Of a stretch of DNA of 64,000 nucleotides, positions 34,064 through 45,306 are shown one piece after another (within the stretch, counting starts at the first letter, position 1; each line of letters begins with the position of its first letter). The translations under genes were made by a program, and so were the position numbers. Source of the DNA: Meira nashicola (Eukaryota > Basidiomycota > Exobasidiomycetes > Exobasidiales > Brachybasidiaceae); assembly GCA_001600355.1 (NCBI GenBank), contig BCJU01000003.1:1616519-1680518 (forward strand). The letters are read 5' to 3'. The notes below the pieces were generated by a model. The model was not told the origin of the DNA. It searched no databases and saw nothing but the letters and a program-made list of their open reading frames with translations.

Positions 34064-36871
34064 TTATACACTTGACGATCGTTCGACAAATGATAGAATA
34101 CGCTCTACGCATTTGATATATATCTCATCCTCTTCCATAGACTTATCTGTTTCGTTTTCCTCTTCTTTTCTCTTTGCCTTCCATGTTTCGAGAGAACCTT
34201 TGATCAATTGCATACCCTCTTGTTGAGAATGAGCTTGAAGCCAACGTAAATATTCGATTCTTGTCCATTTATGTAATTCATTTGGTAAAGCGATAGAACG
34301 TGATCTTCCTACGATATGATGGGCTGCCGCTAAAGGTGACAAACCTGCTCGTAATTCTTCTACAGGATCCCATTTTGTTACATCTGTGAATAAGAGATGC
34401 CTAAAACTTCGTAATGCATGAAATTCATTTCCACAATCATTCATCGATAATGGCTTTGTGATCTGATGAGCGCTTGCAAGAAGTTGAGAAATAGAAAATT
34501 CCAATTCAGTCATATCTGAAGTTAATTTTAACTTTCCTCCTTCTTCTAACGGCCGTATAAGTGAAGCATTAGCAACAAATGCATAAAGAGCATGTTTACC
34601 AATCCTTATTAGCCATTCACTTGTAGGAACATCGTATTGAACAAACAATTGTTCGCGTAAAAACCACATCCGATCGCTTAAATCAGCCATATAAGCACTT
34701 CCACTTCCGCTTACTGCATCACGGCTTAAGCTGAAGTCCACATATTGCATCCTTGCCATCACATCAGAAATTTCTTTTAATACGGTTTGCAGTATAGGTT
34801 CGATCAATCGATTTTCGCTCATTAGACGGACTTGCTTTTGCAATTCGGTGATTCGATCTTTGTACTCCGTCGGCCCTTGATCGGCAATCCTTTGTAATCC
34901 AAGCTGTAATTGATATGCTGCCCCGGTCAATGAAGCATTGCGGGTATGTGATGGATGCAAAGATTGCATTGATTGGACGCTTGCATCTTGCACAACAAGA
35001 TCTTCAATCCGACGTGCACCTCTTCCAAGCCAATCACATACGATCTTACCGATAGCGTGCAACAGAAGAGGGTCCAAACGTGCATTGTCTAATTCGTTCA
35101 GTGCAAGTTTGGCCAAGTTGGCTGCTTCTTTTGGTCCAGGAAGCTGTTTGACTGTAAAAGATGTGTTCAAGAGCGAATCAAATCGAGACGAACATCGCGA
35201 AAGGAACGTGTCTTCAAATCGAGCAAGCGAGCGCAATATGATCAAAGTTTCAGGGCTTTGGTGGGTATGCGTATATGAAGTGCCAGTGTAAACGGATACC
35301 TTTGCGTAAAATTCTTGAAAGATGCGTAGTAATTTTGGGTACGACTGTTCAAGAGTTTGTATCATGAATTGTGATTGTGATTGATTGATCTCTTCTTCTA
35401 TTGCACTTCCCAACGTTGACCAAAACATCGCACTAGGTTTATCGCCCAAAACTTTCATAGCCTTCTCCAAATAATTTACTCCTGCAGAAGTGTCATTTTT
35501 GAGGCTTAAAACACGTTCGAGAGTATACACTTTACTACACACTGCTCCCATTTCTCCTATTATCAAAGATTCTAACCTTGTCCAGATCGCATTAGTCCAC
35601 CTTTGATGCAAAGCGGTCGAGTAATCTCCACCTCTTCGAGCACGGTACATGGTACTTTGTTGACTTTGAGGTTCTTTTGAACCGATTTCACGAGCAAGGG
35701 ATTGCATGTCGAAAGCTGCACGTACACGGTCACGAACAACGTCTGTCAGATCGGCCAACAAATCTCGTACAAGATCGGTTAGATGACCTAAATTATAGGC
35801 AGTTTGCAAGGAGGTGCTTAACAAAGTAGGCGCAAGATCTCGCAATCCTCGAACAATCATATCTTCCATCATGTCAGTAACCCTTTCGCGTGCCTCTTCG
35901 ATCATTGGCAAACATTCTTGAACAAAATCAAGCTCCAGTAAAGACTGTTTTGAGTTTTCCTTTTCTTCGCCATTCTCCTCTGACTGTGTGGCATGATCTT
36001 TTCCGTCATTTGAATTTATTCCATACAACATAGACAAGATCTCCGCCACAGTCATTGCAGCTCTGCTCAGACCTCTTCCAGCAGATTCGTCTAGATCGGC
36101 ATCGATTACATCATCGATTCCAGTTGATTGTTGATTGACAGTATCCTCTCCGTCTTCCTCGCCCAATCGATCCAATTGACCTTTAGCTTCTCCAGTCTTC
36201 CTATCATCTTTTGTGATGCCCAATTCTTGCATTTGGGTTTGTAGTCTGCGCAATAATCTGACAAGACGTTGAGATTGTTTTACTGTAGATTGCGCTGTAC
36301 GCATCTTTGCTAATCGAACCGTTTGTTCCTCCAATATTTGCTGTGGAGCGCTGATCTTGGCTACTAATTTTGCTTGATGATTATCCAAAGTATCTAAAGA
36401 TGCCGTTAGTATGTTCAACGTTGGCCTAAGATCGAGGAGCGTGGTAGTGTGTTTTAATAATGTGCTCGCATTTTGAGTTACTTCTTCCCGAACCAATCGA
36501 TCTACATCATCAATTGCGACATTCAAACGACCAAGAGCAACACTCAAATCACCTTCAACGCGACCTGATTGCGGTAACCAATTCGCTGACAATTCTTTTG
36601 ATAACGTAGAATTGTCCTGTGAATCCCCTCCTATAACTTTTCGACGAGGTGTTTGTGAAACAGTGGGTGCTTCAATGATGCTATTGGCATACTCTTGAGG
36701 ATCAAAGTCATCCTGTAAGAACGGCTCAATGTCTATATAAGACGGTCCATGCGTTTTTGATTGAGTTAATGTATCTTCGAGCCAAGATGAGGATTTAAGG
36801 TTTACCTCTTCGAATGCGGATCCATTTTGATGTTGTGCTTTTGATGCACTTATATTTGAACCAACATCCAT
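34064..36871 (-). CDS. COG5: Conserved oligomeric Golgi subunit 5
   Basis: Single exon, 935 residues. COG5 belongs to lobe B of the COG tethering complex, which catches retrograde vesicles at the Golgi. Near the N terminus it has IDIEPFLQDDFDPQEYANSI, the Cog5 entry motif, followed by a long helical region: LGRLNVAIDDVDRLVREEVT, LLDLRPTLNILTASLDTLDN and the coiled-coil LAKMRTAQSTVKQSQRLVRL. An acidic insert (about 220-320) separates the N-terminal helices from the helical-rod part. The C terminus ends in a region with YLRWLQAHSQQEGMQLIKGS. No enzyme motif is expected. The start ATG has a following GATGTT and no upstream in-frame ATG close by. Confidence 0.85.
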   Translation of the reverse strand: MDVGSNISASKAQHQNGSAFEEVNLKSSSWLEDTLTQSKTHGPSYIDIEPFLQDDFDPQEYANSIIEAPTVSQTPRRKVIGGDSQDNSTLSKELSANWLPQSGRVEGDLSVALGRLNVAIDDVDRLVREEVTQNASTLLKHTTTLLDLRPTLNILTASLDTLDNHQAKLVAKISAPQQILEEQTVRLAKMRTAQSTVKQSQRLVRLLRRLQTQMQELGITKDDRKTGEAKGQLDRLGEEDGEDTVNQQSTGIDDVIDADLDESAGRGLSRAAMTVAEILSMLYGINSNDGKDHATQSEENGEEKENSKQSLLELDFVQECLPMIEEARERVTDMMEDMIVRGLRDLAPTLLSTSLQTAYNLGHLTDLVRDLLADLTDVVRDRVRAAFDMQSLAREIGSKEPQSQQSTMYRARRGGDYSTALHQRWTNAIWTRLESLIIGEMGAVCSKVYTLERVLSLKNDTSAGVNYLEKAMKVLGDKPSAMFWSTLGSAIEEEINQSQSQFMIQTLEQSYPKLLRIFQEFYAKVSVYTGTSYTHTHQSPETLIILRSLARFEDTFLSRCSSRFDSLLNTSFTVKQLPGPKEAANLAKLALNELDNARLDPLLLHAIGKIVCDWLGRGARRIEDLVVQDASVQSMQSLHPSHTRNASLTGAAYQLQLGLQRIADQGPTEYKDRITELQKQVRLMSENRLIEPILQTVLKEISDVMARMQYVDFSLSRDAVSGSGSAYMADLSDRMWFLREQLFVQYDVPTSEWLIRIGKHALYAFVANASLIRPLEEGGKLKLTSDMTELEFSISQLLASAHQITKPLSMNDCGNEFHALRSFRHLLFTDVTKWDPVEELRAGLSPLAAAHHIVGRSRSIALPNELHKWTRIEYLRWLQAHSQQEGMQLIKGSLETWKAKRKEEENETDKSMEEDEIYIKCVERILSFVERSSSV

Positions 36872-37265
36872 TTCTGTTCTGAACTTCCAACTTTTTTCCT
36901 TCTTACTTGTACATCATCTCAATCAATTCATGTATGGAAGTGAGAAAAATGAAGCAGAAGAATGCATACATTCATAGACTAGTCTATCTGGAGAATATCT
37001 AATCTAGAATATTCATAGAAGAAACGCACGCGCCAACTAATCTCATAAAGGTTCGGGAGGTCAATTCCCGTACGCGTAAACAAGTGAGGGTCTCTGTGCT
37101 TGAATGTTTACCTTTTAATTTACACTACTTATGCCCCTGTATTGAGGAAAGTATGACTATTCGACAGCGTTGAATCTTTATTTATCATACTTGTTGATGC
37201 TATTTGGGGCTACGTAAACGGTACTAAGTAAACGGTACTTACTCTTGTCACAATAGCGCTTTAAT
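36872..37265. other. Intergenic region COG5 / 5S copy B
   Basis: About 390 bases holding the COG5 promoter and the 5S upstream flank. ACGCGT is at 37072-37077. The conserved 5S upstream block is at 37202-37221, followed by a 14-base tandem duplication (GTAAACGGTACTAA, then GTAAACGGTACTTA). Confidence 0.6.
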
Positions 37266-37516
37266 ATCTGCGGCCATAGAACCGTGAAAGTACCGCATCC
37301 CGTCCGATCTGCGAAGTCAAGCACGGTATCGCCTAGTCAGTACTGCGGTGGGGGACCACGCGGGAATCCTGGGTGCTGCAGTTCTTTTTTCTTTTTCTGA
37401 TTTTTTGGACTACATTAGTCTGGCCTCCTTCTCTTTGTCCAAACTCATCTTCGATGTAAAATCGTTTAACGTGTCTAACATATTGAATATTGGCCATATG
37501 GTCAATAGTATGTGTA
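37187..37516 (+). repeat. 5S unit B: 5S gene plus homologous flanks
   Basis: Counterpart of unit A at 31600-31915 in the opposite orientation. The shared 14-mer ATTGAATATTGGCC is at 37481-37494. Unit B carries an extra 14-base repeat in its upstream flank. Confidence 0.7.
37266..37383 (+). rRNA. 5S ribosomal RNA, copy B
   Basis: A 118-nt 5S gene on the plus strand, identical base for base to copy A at 31733-31850. It is followed by CTTTTTTCTTTTT, a polymerase III terminator. The two copies face away from each other's genes in an inverted arrangement 5.4 kb apart, flanking the 484-aa gene and COG5. Confidence 0.96.
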
Positions 37517-38377
37517 TTTGCAATACATACACGGCGTTTAAACAAGATGCATTTTTTCAGGCGATTGCGTACATAGACTTCCTGGAAAAACTATCTTTAT
37601 CCATGATTGATATTTTGTAGTCCGAATCTTTCAAACCGAAATTAGGCCGCATTGAAGAATGACAGTACTGATCGCATAATTGTATCACTGCTTCCGTGCG
37701 AAACAAGAGCACATCATCTTACGTCTACATTAATGTGCGTGCATAATTGTTATACTTGATGCAATACAAATCTTGGTCTCTCTGTATTCTTCATGCATGC
37801 GAATGTTGTTGTGGCTTATAGGATGAAATGAAAACAGTATAGGATAAAACCCGATTCAAGGAAAGATTCAGAGAAACAGTTGTAGTCTCTCGCTCGATTT
37901 TTTCTCCTCAAAAAAGACGCGTAATGGAGTGTGGAGAGTGGAGAAGTGCTATGAATGAAAATGCATAACATGAGATCATTCATTCTAGCCGATTACCTCC
38001 CTTCCTGTGGCTTTTTTTTCATAGAGTTTTATTTTAAATAGTATAATACAGTCTACATGCAATTGGCAGGGACCAACAGCTCGGCACTTGAAATTATGAG
38101 AAATCTACAAAACACGTACGGGTAGAATACATGCGTATAGACTGTAGTAGTACGATACCATGCAGTATCACAGGGCGGCCTACATCGAAAAGGAGGAAAG
38201 GGAAAACAAAGAAAAAAAAAGGGAAGATCGCTCCCGATGTATTGATGTATGTATGTAGATAGGCGTTATGATTTGATCGCCATCATTATCCTTTATTGTG
38301 CGACAATCATTCATCTTTACTTAAATTTAACGGATGCGTTGATTGTGTCTTATCACAACGTATAAACGAACGTACGC
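37384..38377. promoter_or_regulatory. Upstream region of hybrid histidine kinase
   Basis: About 990 bases. The first 130 are the 5S downstream flank. The rest should be the kinase promoter, with ACGCGT at 37917-37922 and an A-rich stretch around 38210-38222. An open frame at 37348-37620 overlaps the 5S gene and is rejected. Confidence 0.5.
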
Positions 38378-41300
38378 ATGATGAATTCACGAAAGAGGCC
38401 TGCCTCTCAATCGGAATCATCCACTCCGATCGCAGCTCAGGCCGATTTACCGGATGTAGACGATTTATCACAAGATAATGATAGCTCGACAGTGAATAGT
38501 ATACCTTTTAGTTCTTCTCCTACAGGTCATGCAAATGTTCGAAATTCGTCAGATGGACATCAAAGTGGAACACGAAAACGACAAGCACAAGGTCAAGCAG
38601 CCTCCCCTCAACCATACATTCACTTTGACGATCAAAATTCTACGCATTCATTAATAGATGTCGTAGAATCAACGCAACCCGAAAGCGTATCAGCTGCAAC
38701 TCAACCATACACAGAATCACAATTATCTCAATCAGCTACAATCGATGCATTTTCTTCTTCCGCTATTCTTTCAAGTGAATCGGATGCACTTTCTACGAAT
38801 ACACCAAGCATTTCTTCTAATACAACTCAAAAAGGAAAGAATATAGTTGGTAATTCATTCGCTTTTCCCGGTGCACCACAATCTGCACGACATTCTAGCA
38901 CACAGATTATCAGCTCTCCAAATCAAAAGAAATCAACAAAAGTAGACGTTACACAGCCAACAACAAATACTGCCCCGAGTCCTACAGCATATACAGCAAA
39001 TTCAGCTTCCAGTCCGAGTACTAGTAAGACTAAATCAGGAAATAATTCAAGCGGGATCGTAGCAGGTCAAGGCAATCCAACAGGCACAGGATCAGGAGGG
39101 AACAATTCTGGAAGTGGAAGTGGAAGCGGTAGCAGTGGGGCAGATCAATTCTCAAACTCCTCCTCGGGCTATCAATATCAACGTGCAATCGTTGCAGGTG
39201 GACCCACATCTGGAAATGTTCGACCGCCTTCTCGATTTGCAAATTATTCTGATGCTATGATCGACCGGAAGCAATTTTCATCAGTCAATATGATGGACCT
39301 TGATGAATCTTTGCGTGCATTGTATTTTGCACCGATTCCTATCATTGTCTTGGATCATACTCGAACGATCAAAATGCTCAATAAGCCAGCTGAAACCATT
39401 CTTGGAATTTCAGATGCAAATGCAGTAGGTCAACGATTGGAAAGATTTATTGCACCTTCTTTTCGTAGGGAATTGAATGTTGCACTGAATGAATCTGCTC
39501 AAAGTATTAGCGATTCCCGCCGCACTGGCATTCCTTATGCCACACAATTGGCAATGCAATCAGCCGATGATGGTCCGACGGTGACTGCTGATGTAAACAT
39601 TTCTGCTTGGTTTGCAACCGACCCAATCTTTTCAGCAGCAAGTCATCTCTCTAATCCTGCGGCAACAAATTCCACTGAAGCTAGTCCAGCAAGTGTTCAA
39701 AGTCCTTCATCACCCTACAATGCAACGCCTACCACATCTGCTTCACGTTCAGGACCACATCACAATGCACATTTGCCTGTTCATGAAGCCATGTTCACTC
39801 TAACGATCGTACCGGCGAAACCAAGAATACGACAAGAAAGTCCATCCTCTGCTTCGGAAAGCAGTGTTTTGGATGAGCTAAAGAGTGCAATTTTTGAAAA
39901 TCTCGATAAAGCTATCATGGTGGCAAGCAAAGACTTGAAATATGTTATACAAAATGAACCTTGTAGAGAAATGCTTCGATCGTTTTGCGGCGGTAAAGGA
40001 GTTGATCCGGCTAATAGTAGCGGAAGTAACGATGGCCTGCAAGCTTTCGCATGGATTAGTGAAGCGATGACTGTTTGGGATGAAAAGTTTGAGAATCCAT
40101 TAGAGGAAAGTGAATGGCCTATTTATCGATGCGCAATTATGGGACAACCAAAGGCACCAGTTACAATGGGATTAATAGATAAGCTCACCGGCGAAAGGAG
40201 TATTTTGCAAATTGCTGGAAAACCGTTGAGAAATCGGCAGGGTTTTGGCGAACATATTGGAGGATTGATTGTGCTTCGTAATCTAACTGAGGAACGCCTC
40301 AAATTACGTCAAGAAGCAAAAACAGAAGGAGATTTATATTTCAAGCAAACATGCGATGCTATGCCTCAATTGGTATGGGTGACTTCACCTTCAGGATATC
40401 ACGAATGGTATAGCAAATCATGGTACGATTATACAGGTACGAATGAAGAAACCTCTCGTGGTGTAGGTTGGCAAGTATCTATTCATGAAGAAGATTTTCC
40501 CGAAGCGGCAAAAAGATGGAGTTATTCTTTACGAACTGGAGATTTATACGAGACTGCTTACCGTATCAAACGTGGGGATGGGGTCTGGAGATGGTTTTTG
40601 GGCAGAGCATTACCTATGCGGGATCAAGAATCTGGAATAATTCAGAAGTGGTTCGGAACGTGCACTGATATACACGATCAAGTTGAAGCTCTGTCAAACA
40701 GTCGTCGTGCACAATCTCAATTAGAGAGCGTAATCAATCATGCTGCAATGACTATTTGGGCAACCGATCGAGAAGGTAGAATTACAATTGCTGAAGGACC
40801 GGGCGTTCGACAGCTCAAATTGTTGGCGCCGGGAACACCTGGTAGCTCAGAAAAAGGAGGAAATTCCGCTCAACGAATGGTGGAAGACACTAGCGATGAT
40901 GATCATCAACCTGGCAGTAATAGCAATAGTAATAGCGCATCACAAAGTCAGGCTAAACAACAAATGATTGGTCGTTCAATTTATACGATTTGGGATCCTG
41001 CTTTGATTGGAAAATCAATGGAAAAAGCGTTGGCTGGTGAAACGGTGGTGGAAGAAATGGAGATCGAAGGAAGATGGTTCAGGACATCGTATACTCCAAT
41101 GCGTACTGATAATCAAGCAGCTCAAATGCTCATCGAAGACGGAAATTTTGAACAGATGGAAGAACACGGTGAAGGTGAAATTATTGGTGTTGTAGGAGCA
41201 TCATTAGATATAACAGATCGTAAACGTGCACAAGCAAAGGTTGAAGAATCTTTAATGGAAAAGACTAGAGCTTTGGCAGCAGAAGGAGCAGCGAGAGAAG

Positions 41301-43300
41301 CTAGTAGATTAAAATCTGAGTTCTTGGCTAATATGTCTCACGAAATTCGAACACCGATTGCGGGTGTGATCGGTCTATCAGAATTATTGCTTGACGAAAA
41401 AGGTCTTACTTTGCAACAACGCGATTTTGCCGAAACTATTCAAAGATCAGCTGAAGGCTTATTAACCGTTATAAATGATGTCTTGGATTTCAGTAAAGTT
41501 GAAATTGGTAAATTAGACGTAGAAAAGGCACCGTTTAATCTTGAAGTCCTTTTGCGCGATGCAAAACGAATGTTAAGCTTTGCAACGCAGAAGAAAGGAC
41601 TTGAATTTCGAGAAGCTGTTGAATTAACTTACAAGGGTCAAGTCCTTGGTGATATGGGCAGACTTCGCCAAGTTATCACTAATTTATTGACAAACGCGAT
41701 CAAATTTACTGCAGAAGGCTTCATCAGCTTAGAAGTGACTGAGTTATCCGAAGATGTGGATTCTTTAATTGTCAAATTTGACGTTCGCGATTCTGGTTGT
41801 GGTATAAAACCTGATACGCTTAGCAAACTTTTCCAACCATTTTCACAAGCAGATCCTTCGACTGCAAGAAGGTTTGGCGGAACTGGTTTAGGTTTAAGTA
41901 TCTCGAAAAATCTTGTCGAATTGATGAACGGAAAGATTGGACTTGATTCGGTTGAAGGTGATGGAAGTCATGCATGGTTTGTTATCCCTTTCCGCAAGGC
42001 TACCGAAAAAGAAAGGGTGGCAGCGATCGCAGCTAAAGCTGAAAATGCTAATGCACATCCTGTCAACGTACCTGGCGGCAATGGATTTTCGATGGGAACA
42101 TCTGAGGAAGAAAAGACAACGCTTATGAGGCCACGTAAAGATATTTGGATCTTAATCGCAGAAGATAATGTTGTTAATGCACAAATTGCATCAAAGAATA
42201 TCAAACGAATGGGATTCAATTGTCGAACTGCTGAAAATGGATTAAAAGCAATGGAAGAATTAGAAAAGAATACGTACGATGCAATTTTGATGGATTGTCA
42301 AATGCCAGAATGCGATGGATACGAAGCGACACGTATGATTCGCAAATCTACAAATCCAGATATACGAATGCTACCAATCATTGCTTTAACAGCGAGCGCA
42401 ATCAAAGGTGATCGAGAACGTGCTTTAGAAGCAGGAATGGTGGATTATCTTGCTAAGCCTGTTAAAAGACCAGCATTAGAAGCTACATTGTGTAAATGGC
42501 TATACGATAGTGATGCTCGTCAAAGTTTATCCCAATATATGGTACCTCTCATGGAGGGATCTTCAACAGCTTCAATTCATGCAGCCATTACTGCAATGCG
42601 TCAACCTTTACCTTCTGCTAGTGCAACATCGACAGGAAGTGCTGTTGAATTTCCATTCCCAGAAGTATTAACTTCAGGCCAAGGAATGCCTTCTCAATCA
42701 GTCACTTTTGCAATCGCATCAGAAGCAATGTCACCTTCAACGACAAATCGATTAGCAAACGTTCGTCTTTCACCTCCTAGTGAAGCAGTGATTGAACGTC
42801 TAAAAATGCCTGACGAATTATTAGGCTCAGAAGCTTTATCTTTATTCCGTAGTGGGGATGCTTTAAGTGCTGCTGCCGTCTTATTAAGCGCAAGACGTTC
42901 TTCTGCAGAAGATGTTTTACGATTAAAGAAAGAATCTACAGAAAAAAGGCCTACTTCATCACCCAGAAGTATATCTTATCATGGCAAAGATCCAAGAGAA
43001 ACATCATCGACAAACCTTCAACCTAGAGTTACATTTGCTGATAGTGTAATGTTGGAAAAGTCTCATTCTTCAGATGGAACATCACCAATCGTGTCTGGTT
43101 CTACACCCACGACAACAGTGACCAAAAATCCTTTTCCATTGTTCCGTCGAAGTAGCAGAGAGCAAGCAGGATTAGGACGAGATTTAGACGGAGAAATGAT
43201 GCGCGCAACGATGGACGGTGAACCTGCTTTACACGAAGCAATGAGCAGCGGGGAAGATGTTACAATGGAAAATTCACCAAAACTTACTCCGAAACCTTGA
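38378..43300 (+). CDS. Hybrid histidine kinase with PAS domains
   Basis: Single exon, 1640 residues. An N-terminal Ser/Asn-rich region (1-300) is followed by four PAS-like segments: about 310-370 (FAPIPIIVLDH), 505-615, 653-780 (PQLVWVTSPSGYHEWYSKSW), and 785-950. The HisKA domain has the phosphoacceptor H988 in NMSHEIRTP. The HATPase region (about 1088-1205) shows NLLTNAIKFT, DSGCGI and FGGTGLGLSI. The receiver (about 1256-1377) has E1262/D1263, the phosphoacceptor D1306 in ILMDCQMP, TAS and K in AKPVK. All catalytic residues are present, so it should be active and feed a Ypd1-type phosphotransfer protein. It has no transmembrane segment, so it is probably a cytosolic sensor of redox, light or small molecules. 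The signal is unknown. Confidence 0.9.
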   Translation: MMNSRKRPASQSESSTPIAAQADLPDVDDLSQDNDSSTVNSIPFSSSPTGHANVRNSSDGHQSGTRKRQAQGQAASPQPYIHFDDQNSTHSLIDVVESTQPESVSAATQPYTESQLSQSATIDAFSSSAILSSESDALSTNTPSISSNTTQKGKNIVGNSFAFPGAPQSARHSSTQIISSPNQKKSTKVDVTQPTTNTAPSPTAYTANSASSPSTSKTKSGNNSSGIVAGQGNPTGTGSGGNNSGSGSGSGSSGADQFSNSSSGYQYQRAIVAGGPTSGNVRPPSRFANYSDAMIDRKQFSSVNMMDLDESLRALYFAPIPIIVLDHTRTIKMLNKPAETILGISDANAVGQRLERFIAPSFRRELNVALNESAQSISDSRRTGIPYATQLAMQSADDGPTVTADVNISAWFATDPIFSAASHLSNPAATNSTEASPASVQSPSSPYNATPTTSASRSGPHHNAHLPVHEAMFTLTIVPAKPRIRQESPSSASESSVLDELKSAIFENLDKAIMVASKDLKYVIQNEPCREMLRSFCGGKGVDPANSSGSNDGLQAFAWISEAMTVWDEKFENPLEESEWPIYRCAIMGQPKAPVTMGLIDKLTGERSILQIAGKPLRNRQGFGEHIGGLIVLRNLTEERLKLRQEAKTEGDLYFKQTCDAMPQLVWVTSPSGYHEWYSKSWYDYTGTNEETSRGVGWQVSIHEEDFPEAAKRWSYSLRTGDLYETAYRIKRGDGVWRWFLGRALPMRDQESGIIQKWFGTCTDIHDQVEALSNSRRAQSQLESVINHAAMTIWATDREGRITIAEGPGVRQLKLLAPGTPGSSEKGGNSAQRMVEDTSDDDHQPGSNSNSNSASQSQAKQQMIGRSIYTIWDPALIGKSMEKALAGETVVEEMEIEGRWFRTSYTPMRTDNQAAQMLIEDGNFEQMEEHGEGEIIGVVGASLDITDRKRAQAKVEESLMEKTRALAAEGAAREASRLKSEFLANMSHEIRTPIAGVIGLSELLLDEKGLTLQQRDFAETIQRSAEGLLTVINDVLDFSKVEIGKLDVEKAPFNLEVLLRDAKRMLSFATQKKGLEFREAVELTYKGQVLGDMGRLRQVITNLLTNAIKFTAEGFISLEVTELSEDVDSLIVKFDVRDSGCGIKPDTLSKLFQPFSQADPSTARRFGGTGLGLSISKNLVELMNGKIGLDSVEGDGSHAWFVIPFRKATEKERVAAIAAKAENANAHPVNVPGGNGFSMGTSEEEKTTLMRPRKDIWILIAEDNVVNAQIASKNIKRMGFNCRTAENGLKAMEELEKNTYDAILMDCQMPECDGYEATRMIRKSTNPDIRMLPIIALTASAIKGDRERALEAGMVDYLAKPVKRPALEATLCKWLYDSDARQSLSQYMVPLMEGSSTASIHAAITAMRQPLPSASATSTGSAVEFPFPEVLTSGQGMPSQSVTFAIASEAMSPSTTNRLANVRLSPPSEAVIERLKMPDELLGSEALSLFRSGDALSAAAVLLSARRSSAEDVLRLKKESTEKRPTSSPRSISYHGKDPRETSSTNLQPRVTFADSVMLEKSHSSDGTSPIVSGSTPTTTVTKNPFPLFRRSSREQAGLGRDLDGEMMRATMDGEPALHEAMSSGEDVTMENSPKLTPKP

Positions 43301-43578
43301 TCGTTCTGACGAAAAAAACATACCCTTTTATGATCGACACACACATGCACTTAATTGTACTTATGCTCCTTTCGCAATCACTGCTTTGGAATTTGCTCAT
43401 ATATTGTTCTCTGGTATTATTAACCTTCATTAAGGTATTTCTGGAAAAGATCAACTCATCTTTGCTGTTGTTTTTCATTATTTTGCATGATTGTGTATAG
43501 TGTAATGGTATTGTACAAAAAAATGATGTGCAAAGATAAAAATGCTGCAAAGTGACCGAAAAAAACATGCTTTTATTA

Positions 43579-45306
43579 TTACGACAACTGTCCCTTTATA
43601 TCCACCGTTCGAAATTTGAGTCGTGCTTGGTCTAAGATCGATTGAGCAGCTTTGGCATCCCAATTGCGCTCTTCAAGAGGCGGTAATGTCGGTTTGGGCG
43701 GATTACGTTTAGGTCCCTTTTTATTTACTCCTTTCCTCGATTCGTTCATCGTTGTTGACATAGCGTTGGAAGGTAAAACATATATAGCCACATCGTGTTT
43801 CGCCAAAAATGCGTCGGCTTCGTGTAAATCTGTAAAGGCAAGTTCAGAAGTAAGAAAGGAGAGAGAAAGGTTTGGTCGAAAACATCTGGCCAAAATAAGA
43901 AGAGCATTGATCCTTTCACGATCGATAAAGTGATCAAGAATGTAGCCATTCATATTGGGAAAATCGTTGTAAAGTCGAAAAAATGCGTGATAATTACCCG
44001 TCGCAAGAGCAGAACGAACGGAGAGAGCATGCTTTACAGCTCTTTCAGCTTTATCTTTTGGTGTTAATTCAGCCATCAAAGTGTTCACATCCCGACGATT
44101 ACGGGTATGCAAAAGGTACAAGATCCGATAAGCCAAAAATTCCATCACTGATCCTTTTATACCCAGTGCATATAAACCGCGAAGCTGCGATTGACATTGA
44201 TTATACTCGCCCAAATCGCCTTTTTCGAGTGCAATTCTTGCATGGATCTCGTACACTTTTACTGTGAATTCATTTTTTATCCGTTGAACGGTGAGATCCT
44301 GTCTCATGCTCTTGAATTGATCACAGATGTAATTATAATTTCCCTCTGTACGCCACTTATTCTTCAACAATTCCAAAGTTTGCATAAGGGTAGCAAGTGT
44401 TCTCACATTACGAGGGTCGGGAGCAGACGTTAGGCGTAAGTATGGCTTTTCCAATTTTGTAGAGAGTCCCACGACAGTATCCTGATCCCAATCAATTACA
44501 TTCTGTAATTCAGAAAAGAAAGAAGAGGAAAGTCAGTACATCAAAATATACCTGCCTCGATTGGCGAATACACTCACCGGATCGGCTGCATCTGAACCAA
44601 CAAACAAGGCTGCATTTATTCCACCGGGATGTTGAGCTGACTGATTCTGCCATAATCCCGAATGATCATAATTTGAAATACCTGTCGAGGGAGAAACTCC
44701 GTACGGTGTGGTAGATGCAGATGTGGACGGATTCGATCCGATCTGCTGACGATGACGATTTATATTCATCAATGGCTTTATAGTGCCTGGTACATTATTA
44801 TTGACGCTTCCAACTGCCCCGCTCAATCGATCTGCTAGACTTCCATTTGAAGCAGGTGTGATAGCATACAAACCTTCCTGCTCTGCTCGATCAAATTCTT
44901 CACGTTCACGATCAAATCGACGTGCACGTTTCTCCTTCTTCTCCCGTTCTGCCAAAACATCTGCATTGCCTGATAAAGCAGGTCTCTTTTTCTGTTTTCC
45001 CACAATGTCACCTTTTGCCGTATTAAATGAATTCGCATTACCCAAACTTTTCAACTGCATATGATCCCAATCGATCGTATTAATCGTACCTTCCGTATAA
45101 CATTTGTAAATTAATGCACGCAATTCTTCCTGTACTGCTGTTCTGTTCATATCATTCGATGCTTTAAAGCATTTATTCGCAAATTTTTTTAATGATTCTG
45201 GCCATTCTGTTTTTGTACCACTTGCACCGCTGCTGCCGCCGCCATTTGAATCGCTTCCTGATTTCGATTGAAGGGTAGACGATGACCCCCCGAACGAAGT
45301 GGACAT
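43579..45306 (-). CDS. THP3: SAC3-family protein Thp3/LENG8
   Basis: Two exons, 45306-44578 and 44502-43579, giving 550 residues. The 75-nt intron joins SDAADP to NVIDWDQDTVVGLSTKLEKP. Near the N terminus, WPESLKKFANKCFKA and TINTIDWDHMQL match the Thp3/LENG8 entry region. The C-terminal SAC3/GANP domain has the hallmark VYEIHARIALEKGDLGEYNQ, then EFLAYRILYLLHTRNRRD and NDFPNMNGYILDHFIDRERI. In yeast Thp3 acts with Csn12 in transcription elongation and mRNA processing. The linker is Lys/Glu-rich, then Asn/Ser/Gln-rich. An in-frame ATG further upstream (45387) exists, but MSTSFGG looks more like the true start. Convergent with the histidine kinase gene. Confidence 0.85.

Noticed and set aside
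37048..37075. CGGGA..TCCCG hairpin resembling a tRNA T-arm
   Set aside because: The loop lacks the TTC start, and no acceptor or anticodon arm can be built around it.
37348..37620. Open frame of 90 codons overlapping 5S copy B, with a weakly similar frame at 31507-31743 next to copy A
   Set aside because: The similarity is explained by DNA homology of the 5S flanks. The frames start inside or against the rRNA and have gaps between them, so coding is unlikely.
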